Shown here piece by piece: positions 1-9,920 of a stretch of 64,000 nt of DNA. Below the pieces are notes generated by a model. That model was not told the origin of the DNA. It made no database searches and worked only from the letters and a program-made list of their open reading frames with translations. The position numbers and the translations under genes are program-made. Origin of the DNA: Galaxea fascicularis (lineage: Eukaryota > Cnidaria > Anthozoa > Scleractinia > Euphylliidae); the NCBI GenBank assembly GCA_948470475.1, contig OX419342.1:16976967-17040966 (forward strand), given 5' to 3'. How positions within the stretch are numbered: the stretch's first letter is position 1; each line of letters opens with the position of its first letter.

Positions 1-202
1 GGTGGGTAGTGATGGCCTAATACACAACAGTAACATGGGACGATTCAAAGGCTCGGTTGGCCTCGGGGATCTTGTCGAGGTTACCGTTAAAAGCGTGGAT
101 AGCGCCAAGCAGCATATCCAGCTGATGTTGACTCACATTTCTTCAAAGTTTGACCCGCAGGTGCTTGTCAAAAGTGAGGGCTTGTTGAAAACCAGTTCCT
201 AA
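1..202 (+). CDS. 3'-terminal exon of an S1-domain RNA-binding protein (SRBD1-like)
   Basis: This is the end of a gene that starts left of the window. The frame is open from base 2 to the TAA at 200-202 and gives about 66 residues. The segment GLIHNSN, then GLGDLVEVTVKSVD, then IQLMLTHI is the pattern of an S1 (OB-fold) RNA-binding motif: a GLIH strand, a GD.VEV.V strand, a VD turn and a final I.L.L strand. S1 motifs bind single-stranded RNA. A C-terminal S1 domain ending close to the stop is how SRBD1 (a Tex/Spt6-like protein) finishes, and the LGLG-like turn before the VEV strand fits, but I compare from memory. Other S1 proteins cannot be excluded from one exon. The acceptor is not visible, so the exon may extend left of base 1. 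Confidence 0.55.
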   Translation, partial: VGSDGLIHNSNMGRFKGSVGLGDLVEVTVKSVDSAKQHIQLMLTHISSKFDPQVLVKSEGLLKTSS

Positions 203-2310
203 TGTAATTTTTGCTGAGTTGTTTATGATGCGAACTGTCCTGTAAGGAGGAATCTCACTTTCAAACGTTTGCATTACTGCGTGTTGTTCCGTTGGCAGTT
301 GGGAAATGTTGGAATCCGTTTTTAAAGCACTTTTGACGCGTTTTTGATGAAACGGAAAGTGAGCAATATTTTATTTTTATTTTTATTTCATTTGGTTTAC
401 TCCGTAAAACGAAATCGACAAACGGAGTTGTTTTACTGTCTCCCTTATTAATTACAATTTGATAAGCTACTTGGTATGGAAGCAATCAGACAGTTTCCAA
501 AAGTTGCCACAGTGGTCACTAAAAAAGCTTTGTCAGCTGCCAAAGGTACAGCGTATAGTAATGTATAGTTATATAATTATTTAGGGAAATGGTATTTTGT
601 TCGCAAAAATGTTTTCCTAGCCTTGAAAGTGTGTCATTGAATTCAATATTACGGAGTTTAAGTAACGACAGCGGCAGCGAGATAGGCGCAATAAACAGAA
701 ACAATGGTTTTGCACTTGAAATGACCAGATTGACCTGTTGAAGAGAACAAGAACACAGGACGCTCAATTATTCGTTCTTTCTTAAATACTTTGACGCTGT
801 TCCTACCAATGTAGCTCCTGGATGGTTCACTCACTTTTTACAAGCTAAACGCGCTGGAATTAACGCAAATTATTTGCAACGACGTTGATAAAAATTTTGA
901 AATGATGTTTTGGTTAGCCTTGCTTCAGTTAGCCTTTGCTTAAGCTCCCTAATGTTGCGTGGAGTGGAAGTTCGCCTTTTATGCGCTGACCTCCTTTGAT
1001 TTTGCCACGAGGCTCTTCAGTCTTTTTCTTTTTTACCAGAAATCGATACTTAACTGTTTGAGTCGTGTTTATTTATTTGAAAAGGCGTTTAGATGCGTTG
1101 GGTTTAGTTAAAAACAATGTAAATGAGATGAGCAGCGGTTTATTATGCTCAATATAGAAATATAAAAAACCGAAAATTATTCGACGAAGTAATTAATTGA
1201 AGTGATTTAAAATGTTAAAATTTTTCTATTTTGAAGACTGTACGCAAAAAAAAAAGCAGATTGTCAAAGTGGAAAATAAAAGACAGAGATAACGGTGCTC
1301 AGTAAAAAAAGAAAACTGTTTAACCATGGTTTGTATATTTATACCAGTGGTTTGGTCGTGCGGGGCTCTTTCCAATGATGGCAATTTTCTTGCTGAATAC
1401 TAATCCCGCCGCTTAGGTGAGAACTCTATTTGCTCCCCTTGTTAGAACTTTTCTTGTGCAAAACCCTTGTGGTCATATTGTGGCCATATACATTCGTTAA
1501 AGTCAAAACGTTCATTCCTCTCAAGACATAACACAACTGCGACGATCAGTCTTCATTTCATTTACATCATTCTCATAGCAAACTGTGTAGAATTATTTGG
1601 GGGGGGGGGGGGGGGAGGGAGTAGCTTTGTCTACTTCGAAGCCGTTTTATGGGGTGACATCCCAAAAAACGGCAGAATGATGAAGGGCCTGTTCTACAGT
1701 ACATGCTTGCAGAACTTCATCTTCTGTTGAGAACCAGTAGTTTTGAGGTTGGTTGAGTAACCTCCTCAGAGGCTCCAGACAGTTGTAGCCTGTGTGCAGT
1801 CGTCTCTTTGGGAGGATACGTCTGCACGTCGGCTAAACAGTTGGCGCAGGTTGGTTTTGAAGCAGACCCCATGCGGCGATAGAATTCCCCGCTATTTTTA
1901 CTAGAGAAGACCGATCTAACTAGAATGAACTCAAATGTTTGACGGGGAGGGGAAAGGGGGAATTTGGACGTGCGAGAGCGCGAAGGGCACGCGAGGAAGG
2001 AGGCAAAGGGACGCTCCCCTTCTCTATTCCTCCTCGCGCGCCCAAGTTTCCAGCTCTCCCTCCCTTCGAACGCCTGCCACATAGGCTAACTGAAATTTGG
2101 AAATGGTTTTAAATTACGAGGCCCTTATCAACATGAGCCGGAACCAACCATAACCTAGATGGTTCGTTTCGCTTGGGATAACAAAGAACGTGAAACCATT
2201 AGTGCAGCGCAAGTCTTTTAATGTGAGCGAGCATGCTATAGGGTCATATCAACAGAGAGAGAACCCATAGCTGACAGATAGACAAGAACTTTTCTTTGAA
2301 ACACATAAGA
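203..2310. other. Intergenic region between the S1-domain gene and the SERINC gene
   Basis: This stretch holds the 3' flank of the S1-domain gene and the 3' flank of the minus-strand SERINC gene, so the two genes converge here. I see no supported gene. There is a run of 17 G at 1599-1615, a GA/CT-rich patch at 1940-2060, and several A-runs. A 121-codon minus-strand open frame at 1717-2082 is low-complexity and Arg-rich and I do not treat it as a gene. No clear poly(A) signal for the SERINC gene was found within 200 bases of its stop. Confidence 0.5.
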
Positions 2311-5034
2311 TTAACATGGCTTCTTGTTATAGAGTAAAAGGGGTACAGCCATACTCCAAATATAAATTAAAAGACACATTGAACTTGAAGTCATCTTTAT
2401 ACTCATCACGGCCCAAGCGATCGACAGCTTGATAGTCGAGCCATCCCTCGGCGAGTACCAATTTGTTAACAGCATCGTAACGTGTATGGCGGCTATGAAA
2501 TAAACGAAATGGAAGAAAGAGTAGCTGTACTGGACCTTCTCATCAGATATTTCCGATTCTGCAGAGTCTTCATTTCCGGCTTCTTCCGCGACTGCGTTCC
2601 TTCCTTCTTCTTCGTCCAGGTTTTTTACTTTTCGCCGACGAAACCCGAGGATAAGCCGGAGCGAAGTCGCGGCTAGTTTTCGTAGAGTGTCAGTTAACGG
2701 CGAAATCCGAACGCTGAAGTATATGATAGTTAGTACTAAGAAAAACAGGTCTAACGAAGCTTGAATGTTGAGATTAGGTCGCATGTCGGCTTCAGAGATG
2801 TACGTCGCAACGGGATTACACTTCTCGTTTGGATTATAAGATAACGCCGACCACGTTAGATACATTGAATACGTAATGACCACTGCAGATTGTAAGAGTC
2901 CACCATCTTGGATCTTCGGATGAATTGATATGATGCAGGCTACGGCAGACAAAACGAAATTTATGCTCACGAACATTTTGTTTGTTTTACATTTCCGCGA
3001 AGTACCGAAAAACACATAGAAGCAAACGATTGCCGTCGCAGATAGAACATACAGGATTAGAGTGCTGGCGAACACAGAATAAAACCAACATTTGTTTCCA
3101 GTTTTTTCCATTCTGCGAAACCAGGTTTTGTTCCAAAGACGCGTAAAATCAATCAGCAAAAACAGCTGAATGACGATGAAGAAAAAAGTACTCACGAGAC
3201 CAAAATACATCCACACTCTGCTGAATTCCATAGGAATGAAGAAGGTGAATAAAACAAGGCCGAAAAACAGGCCAAACTTGACCAACCACAGGCCATTATG
3301 GATTAGCGCTCGAGGATCACTGTACGTTTGAACGGAGTAGAGAATAAGCGAAAACAACAAAAAGAAAGCTGCCATTGAAAAGCAGATTCGGTACACCGCT
3401 AAGTAGGCTGGGTCCATGCTAAGACAATTCCCCATTTTTGTAAGTTTGTTACAAAAGTAAGCGTTACTCTCCAGCGCGCGCCGCACGACGGGAAGGTACA
3501 TGATGCCTGACACTGCCGTTCCGATCAGTAGGAAGAAAGTATAGAAAAACCTTGTCCATTTTGATTGGTTCCACAGCGGACACGGTTGAATGAACAATGT
3601 GTACAGCGATCTACATATGAACGTGCCCAGTGACGTCAAAATGCCTTGTACGGAATACACGTCTCGGTCAGGGAATATACGAGAGGCTATGAGACTCCAA
3701 ACGTATAGGAGTATTGAAACCAAACTGGCCAATGTTTTCATCGTTAGGGCGATCCAGTTGACTGCTATCTCTCCATATGTGCTTTCCCTAGGGCTGTACC
3801 AATTCGAGATTGTCATCATGATCAGTAAAGAGCACAACGAAAACACGATATATAGTAACAAATAATTAAAACTTCTTTTCGTCTCTGTAGAGCTTCCGGT
3901 TTCATTCGTGCACGAGGTCTTGCCGTTTGAAATTACATGGCGTCCAAACTTTAGGTAATAAGCTTGCGGGTCTCGTAAACAAGCGAACACAAGCAGACAG
4001 AAACTAACGGCCACATTTATAGTCGAATATAAGTTGAAATCGGGTTCTTTTCCAGTTTTGAGAGCATAATCTCGCTCGGCGCTGCATTCAGACTGACCAA
4101 ATCTCAGCGAAGAGTAGGTTAAATAGGTCGTGTACAGAGTCACAAAACTTGTTTGAAGCAATCGCTCGCAGTAAGAGTCGACAAGAAACGATATGAGAAC
4201 TGCCAATAAACACAAGAGCACCGTTGACGTTAGAAGCAGCAAGTTTGTTTTACAGCTATCATGCCTGCCGTAGAGTATAAACAGGAGTACAACCACAGTG
4301 GCCGAAGAGACGTACATTGCACTCGTTGAAAGTACCCTTAAAAATGCCCAGAATTTAGTCTTCTCTTTGTCCATCTTCTTCACAAGAAATTCGTTCCAGC
4401 ACTTCGCCGCGTCTAACAGAAACACTAACTGTATTAGCGTGTAAAAGAAGGAACCTGCCATACCAAAAAGCATCCAGACTAAGCCAAAACTGCTTCGTGG
4501 AATGTTTAGAGCGTACAACATAAAAATGGTGAGAAACACAAGTTTTGGAATCCAGAATCCAGAATGAACTCTGTGCCGAAAGTTATCATCCTTCGGGAAT
4601 GCAAAAAATAGCGCGCAGAAAATTAAGAAGAACATTGAACAGGAAAACCATATTCTGTAAATTATCGAGTACTGTAGCATTGTTTTGCAGTTTCCTGTTT
4701 CTGTTTGGTTAGAGGCTGCGGAACAAAAAATCTTCTCAGCTACCATAGTTAGCGCCGGGTGAAATAAAGCGTATGAGAAAACGATAAAAACAAGGAACAT
4801 TGCCAGATAAAATACATGAATTGCTATAAAATTTTCGATCACGGGCCCTCCAGGTCCAATTAATGAAATAAAGTGAAATCTTCGTGGCGACGATTTTAGA
4901 CAACTTTCACTTTGTTTTGAGTGCAACTCGTCGTCTTTTTGCTCCTTTGTTTTGCATGCTTTTGTCTCTGCCAAGTTTTCCAAGTTCTTGTTTTCTTGCG
5001 CGGGTAAATCTCGATCGCCTTCGAAATGCTCCAT
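2311..5034 (-). CDS. Double SERINC: two serine-incorporator units fused in one intronless 907-residue protein
   Basis: SERINC proteins are multipass membrane proteins of about 450-490 residues linked to serine-lipid synthesis and lipid scrambling; some vertebrate members restrict retroviruses. This open frame is about twice that length and carries every hallmark twice, roughly 420 residues apart. Unit 1 (about residues 50-455) has YRIWFS, HSGFW (near 155), FLLDAAKCWN, LLQTSFVTLYTTYLTYSSL and SNWYSPRE. Unit 2 (about 463-907) has YRICFS, HNGLW (near 576), LLIDFTRLWN, HPKIQDGGLLQ, YSYSFFHF and TNWYSPRD (near 857). Both units alternate long hydrophobic segments, so about 20 membrane spans are expected. 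Unit 2 matches canonical SERINC closely. Unit 1 is more divergent: it lacks the HPKIQ motif and the cysteine-rich N-terminal tail, so it may be a degenerate or regulatory half. An acidic cytosolic loop (EDSAESEISDEK) lies in unit 2. The whole frame is uninterrupted with no introns, which suggests a retrocopy. The start at 5034 is the first ATG. Confidence 0.9.
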   Translation of the reverse strand: MEHFEGDRDLPAQENKNLENLAETKACKTKEQKDDELHSKQSESCLKSSPRRFHFISLIGPGGPVIENFIAIHVFYLAMFLVFIVFSYALFHPALTMVAEKIFCSAASNQTETGNCKTMLQYSIIYRIWFSCSMFFLIFCALFFAFPKDDNFRHRVHSGFWIPKLVFLTIFMLYALNIPRSSFGLVWMLFGMAGSFFYTLIQLVFLLDAAKCWNEFLVKKMDKEKTKFWAFLRVLSTSAMYVSSATVVVLLFILYGRHDSCKTNLLLLTSTVLLCLLAVLISFLVDSYCERLLQTSFVTLYTTYLTYSSLRFGQSECSAERDYALKTGKEPDFNLYSTINVAVSFCLLVFACLRDPQAYYLKFGRHVISNGKTSCTNETGSSTETKRSFNYLLLYIVFSLCSLLIMMTISNWYSPRESTYGEIAVNWIALTMKTLASLVSILLYVWSLIASRIFPDRDVYSVQGILTSLGTFICRSLYTLFIQPCPLWNQSKWTRFFYTFFLLIGTAVSGIMYLPVVRRALESNAYFCNKLTKMGNCLSMDPAYLAVYRICFSMAAFFLLFSLILYSVQTYSDPRALIHNGLWLVKFGLFFGLVLFTFFIPMEFSRVWMYFGLVSTFFFIVIQLFLLIDFTRLWNKTWFRRMEKTGNKCWFYSVFASTLILYVLSATAIVCFYVFFGTSRKCKTNKMFVSINFVLSAVACIISIHPKIQDGGLLQSAVVITYSMYLTWSALSYNPNEKCNPVATYISEADMRPNLNIQASLDLFFLVLTIIYFSVRISPLTDTLRKLAATSLRLILGFRRRKVKNLDEEEGRNAVAEEAGNEDSAESEISDEKVQYSYSFFHFVYFIAAIHVTMLLTNWYSPRDGSTIKLSIAWAVMSIKMTSSSMCLLIYIWSMAVPLLLYNKKPC

Positions 5035-7333
5035 GTAAACAAATTATTCTTTGCTTTCAAAGTTTGAGATTTTACGTCTGGTGGTTTAACGTATCAGCTT
5101 GTCGTTGCTAGAAGTCCGATTTATTACTGCGGCAGCCTCAAAACCCGTGTGCCATTTTTGTCTTTCATTTTTCCGTGAAATACTTGACCAGACAAATTTC
5201 CTGCAGGCAGCAAAAGCAAATGCTAGCATACCGTCCTGTCTAGGACTTCAGGCTTTCGCAAGGTTGGACGGGAATCAAAACGGCAGAGATGAAGTATTTA
5301 TCACTCGAAGACGCCCAATTTTTGCTCGCGTAATTTACGAAATAACCCCACTTATTGCTCATGTCCAAATTTATTTTCTTAAAGAAGTTACAAATACCAA
5401 CACTTTGTCTACCAAGTTCAAACCACAAATTTTCCTTAGTGCATTAGTTCGTTTTAGTCAATCGCAGTAATGAGAATATGTTTTCACATCAACGGATTAT
5501 CATTGAAGGTGATGATTCTCTGTTTTCTCTCCATTTGGTTAGAAGGGGACGTATCCGTATTCAAGAGAGAAAACGGATATTAATCATTCTTCAGTCTAAC
5601 GAAAATAAGGCTGATGCACATCTGTTAACGGGTGGTTGTTCAGCGCCACCTGTTTTGAATGAAATGACAAACCGTTTATTCACTCAATTGGTTTTTGATA
5701 GCAATTTTACGCGCGACTGCAAAAGACTGGTGTTTAGCTGAAAACACAACCTGTAATTTCAGAACGATTTAAACGCGATTTAGGCGAATCGGAGAGTTTG
5801 TGCGCGATGGCTACTAATTCTTGTTTAACTGCCTAATGCTTTCCACCCCAAAGGCGACTGACTCGATCACAATTTCTGTGCTCTCATCACTCATTATCTG
5901 ATTTTCCTTGAGTTAGCCCATGAACAGAGTTCTTCTAAATTCGCTTTTAAATCGGGACAAAAAGAGCAAAAATATAACCTTAATAACCGACTCTTGGAAT
6001 TAGTTCTAGGGAAAATCGAGGAATGCGTTGTGATGCAAATACAAGGTGAAAACTGAAAAAGAAATTTAGATGAATTGGTTCCTCTTTTTGTTTTTGTTTT
6101 TTTTTGTGAATCTTCTGAATTCGAAAAACTCTTCGTCATAATAGAAATTGTGAAGCTCGCAAAATCTTCGGACATAAGTGAATGCGGTAACCTCAAAAGT
6201 TCAAGCAATATAACAGGCATTATCATTATTATTATTATTATTATTTATTGATCAAATACGACGTTTACAAAAGTAATTTAACTCCAGATATAAAACTGAA
6301 ACATCATAACTTAACATGAAACTATTAAAACTGATAATAGAAAAATACGCTTCCAATTTAACTCGATCATCTTCCTTTTGCTTTTATGTTCACGTTTCTC
6401 AGTCAGTGTCAGGTACATGCTCTAGGCAACAATGAAGCAACAGCACAACAGCAACACACTCTGAGAGCAAAACTAAAAAGTTACCGGCATTGACCTGTAA
6501 CTCAAAGTTTTTCCTAACTATGATGTACGAATGATTCCCCCTATACTTAACTGCTCTCCGCGCCTCCTTCCACCCGCCTCCACTTGCACCGTATGTAAGA
6601 CTATACCTAGAAAATGGTTCATTTTTGGAACATTAAAAAAATTCCTGATACACTGTCTGACAAGCAAATTTTTAATTCTGCGTAAATTCAACTTCTTTGT
6701 TTTATATGAAAAAAAAATATTTCAATGACGAGGCCTTTATTTTAAATAGAAATCGTTTTTAGCATAATATCAAATGGGAAATGTATGTGGACTTAATTTC
6801 TTGAATCTCGCAACATTATCAGGTAATATTATATGTATGTAATAAACTGGAACAAGACACCCTCGGTTCATGATTTGTTTTTTCATCCGACCAACCTACC
6901 CACTTTCACAAGAGGTAAGGTGGTGGGAAACAAACTATTATCTGGGGATTGTCTACAGGTCTAACACACCCTCTGAGGACGTTACTTGCGTCAGTTTTCA
7001 CGCAATCGCTTAGTTTTCAGGTTTAGGAGGACAGGTGAGAACAAAAGGTACTTATATAATTTACTTTAACAAAACTGACGAATGATTCAGAATAAGTTGA
7101 TCATTAAACGTTATTTAGAACAAGCAAGTAAAGGAAGCATAGAAGAACTGAAAACACAAACTAGAAAAAACAAAACAACACATGTCAACAAAGCTTGATT
7201 TGGTATCAGTAATAACGACAGACACTGATGAGGAGGGCAGTATTCTTTTTTCCTTTGCCTTCGACTTTGCACGAATAAATTTCTCTTCCTCTCTCCTTGC
7301 ATTATTTTTTTGTTTGTTTTTTCCCATCCACGC
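5035..7333. other. Upstream flank of the SERINC gene, no gene seen
   Basis: The minus-strand SERINC promoter must lie at the left end of this stretch, but I see no clear TATA box. The rest is AT-rich with several short open frames that show no family resemblance and no splice context. An ATT microsatellite lies at about 6219-6244. I see no RNA gene. Confidence 0.4.
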
Positions 7334-7698
7334 TACCCTGGGTGCCAGAGGTTATTTTTTCCCTTGGAGGAGGGAAAATACGCGGCGATCCCGGGCCACG
7401 ATGCACGAAGCAGCGAGAGGAAAAAAATAAGCTCTGATCGCATGAAAATGATTCCGTGCTGTGCTGTTGCCTGGGGAACCACGTTCTACATAAGCCAATC
7501 AGAGTTGTTGTTTCATGTCGGCTGGGGAAACCACGCTTTCAATTGAAGAACCAATCAACGAACTAGGACAAAGTACGTCTGTCCCAAGCTGATGATATCG
7601 AAAAGAATTTCTTGCCCTGCGACCAGAGGCCCGTCTCTCGCCTTCTATTTTGGTTTTCAAGGATATTTTTTTTTCAACAGGCCTCTGTAGCCAGCGTA
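7334..7698 (+). mobile_element. MITE, Mutator-like, copy A (degraded)
   Basis: The left end begins TACCCTGGGTGCCAGAGG and the right end is a degraded inverse of it, ending CCAGCGTA. It is flanked by an imperfect 9-bp duplication (catccacgc / caccgacgc). Internal blocks, such as the AGGTTATTTTTT segment and the tract rich in CCAATCA and AACCACG, are shared with a better-preserved copy at 23220-23522. It has no coding capacity. Confidence 0.6.
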
Positions 7699-8047
7699 CA
7701 CCGACGCTCATCGATTGTCGAACAGTCCGTCCCCACCTCAATAGCTAAATTTCATCCAAGTTAACTAACTATATAATCTTATACAAATCCTTAGAAAGGG
7801 ACATCACAGAATTCAAGACTAGTGACTGAAGTGCGTAGGGCTTAGGTATGCCACACCCTAAGAAGCTGAATAGACAGTGATCAGTCTAAATTGAACTTTG
7901 AAGCTCACACAAATCGGCGATACGTTTTAGCAGATGTTTTTCGATTATATTAACCCATACTTGTAATTCGCGCATCACATACAGTGGCGGTTTTCTTCTT
8001 ACCAAAGTTACTTTGAAATTGTAAACTCCTCGAGGATAATAATGCAG

Positions 8048-8731
8048 CTCAAGCATGTTAAGGCATGGCTCATGTCCAGTACAGACCACCAGAAAGAAAA
8101 AAGCGTTTTTGATCTAAAGCAACGTTGTTTTCATCCCAGTGGGAGCCAGAAACTTACCCCAAACAAGATTTGGTATCCTTAAATTTCTTAAGGTGTCTTT
8201 ATGGTGTTCACGTGACTTGTGACGTCACAAGCCTGCTTAAGATGAATTCTGAAATGGGCCAAGGATAGGGAGGTATGACGAAAAACTAACCATACGAAAT
8301 TTTTAACCACTTTCTAAGGCAACTATTTCTGTCCTGAATGGATGAACTCCTCAGTTATATAAGGCTATATATGGAAAGATAGAAGGTCACGTGACCTTTT
8401 TTACGTAATAACTTCTTAGCTTAATATTTTAGTCGGCCATTCAGGACAGATTCTTGCAGGGGCCATTAACACAATTGTAAAAATACTAAATTTGACAGTG
8501 ATTGTATGTCATCTCGGCGGCCCGTTTTCAGTTGTTTTTTTTCAAAAAATAAAACAATTAATTATAGTCACGTGACCCATTTTATCAGATTTTATTGGTC
8601 TAAGAATATTAAGGTCGTCGAAATTGGTTAGCCTGCCAATTCTGCAACGATTAAACCAAATTCCGACAGAGTAATTACTGTTTTCAGATTTTATGCAAAT
8701 GAGGCTTGAGCCATGCCTTAACATGCTTGAG
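8048..8731. repeat. 684-bp segment bounded by a 25-bp inverted repeat
   Basis: The 25 bases at 8048-8072 (core AAGCATGTTAAGGCATGG) recur as an exact reverse complement at 8707-8731. The interior is AT-rich and contains two CACGTGAC motifs but no gene. A non-autonomous DNA transposon is the likeliest reading, though no target-site duplication was recognised. Confidence 0.5.
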
Positions 8732-9787
8732 AGAATCATGCAGATCAGTCAGCACAGAGAAACCTTATATTAGGATAACCTTGTGTACGTCAGTACCAGG
8801 GGTCTGAAACCACTGGTTTGGGGTATCAACACCATGATTTTTTTTTCAACACCTCATTACTCTCGTGTCCGGTAACACGATACTATCCGAAACGCCGCGT
8901 TTCCCGATGCGTCGCTAATCGGACCAGGATTCACCAAGTGTGATGAAATATCATGGACCCGTAATTTGCATGAAATCACTTATTTCACACAGTGCAATCT
9001 ATTTGCGAATAGCAAAATGAATTCTCCCGACTAAAACACCTGGTAGCACATATATTCACAGAGAAAGAATTACTCTCTGAGCTGATGCTATTAATATGGT
9101 ATAGACATGTATTGATAAAGATACACAGATATTCCAAATGACTTTGCTGGAGGAAAATAATAAAAACTGAAAGTTGTGGTTTTGAAAAATTTGTACAAAC
9201 GATATCACGAAATATCGATCTCCTTCAAATCAATTCACGCAAACCAATTGTTGATGAGGTAGACACCAACTGCGATATCGTAGAAAGAATGAGCTAGAAT
9301 TAATCTAACAACGAATTATTGTATTTCTCAGCATTTTAGTACCACAACATTAATCCGTATCATTTTTGGAGAAGGGTAAAGTGGCTTGGACTAAGACAAC
9401 TCCTTTTACCAAGAAAAGCATCGATAACAACCATATTATGCAAGCTTGTGCTACTTTTTGACTGTTTGTTTGTTTTCTTTTTTGGTTTGATGACCAAATT
9501 TTTATTTCCCCGCCAAGAGGTCTGTTATAGAACTTAGTAACATGTGCAGTGTGAAACAACAAGCTCTTGTCATTATTAAACACCTTTCAAGTTTCGGTAG
9601 TGCCCCTGTTCGTAAGTTCATCATCGCGAATGAATACGCGCCCAATAATTAACGGATGCAATTTTCGATATGCAATTTCTTAGCAGACGTTTAGATGTAG
9701 TGAGTCACTGGGGATAAATATAGGGAAAATTTGCTGTATATCTGGATAATGTGGTACACCTGTTCATACGATAATTACTCTTCGGAG

Positions 9788-9842
9788 CCAATCCAAGTGG
9801 GCCACATTTCGCAGAGCGGCGCATCCCAGCGGCGCATGCGCC
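9788..9842 (+). promoter_or_regulatory. ERO1 promoter: ERSE-like element and NRF1-type palindrome
   Basis: CCAAT at 9788-9792 is followed by exactly nine bases and then CCACA at 9802-9806. The ER stress response element is CCAAT-N9-CCACG, so this differs only in the last base. GGCGCATGCGCC at 9831-9842 contains the palindromic NRF1 core GCGCATGCGC. Both lie 80-135 bp before the ERO1 start codon. ERO1 genes are unfolded-protein-response targets in animals and yeast, so an ERSE here makes sense. Function is inferred from position and sequence only. Confidence 0.55.
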
Positions 9843-9920
9843 ATCTGTGCCGCGAACCTCGAAAATATATTTGCCGTGCGGTGAAATGTATTTTAATTTG
9901 TGCTTCGGAATTCTCTCAGT

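Noticed and set aside
1717..2082. 121-codon minus-strand frame rich in Arg, Ser and Pro
   Set aside because: Low-complexity translation of a GA/CT-rich patch; no domain, no splice context, no start context.
5099..5741. Open frames of 123 and 87 codons upstream of the SERINC gene
   Set aside because: No recognisable family, no codon or motif signal; treated as chance frames in the flank.
9900..9920. An upstream in-frame extension of ERO1 exon 1 from base 9900
   Set aside because: It would need a non-ATG start; the ATG at 9921 gives a clean signal peptide and the expected length.
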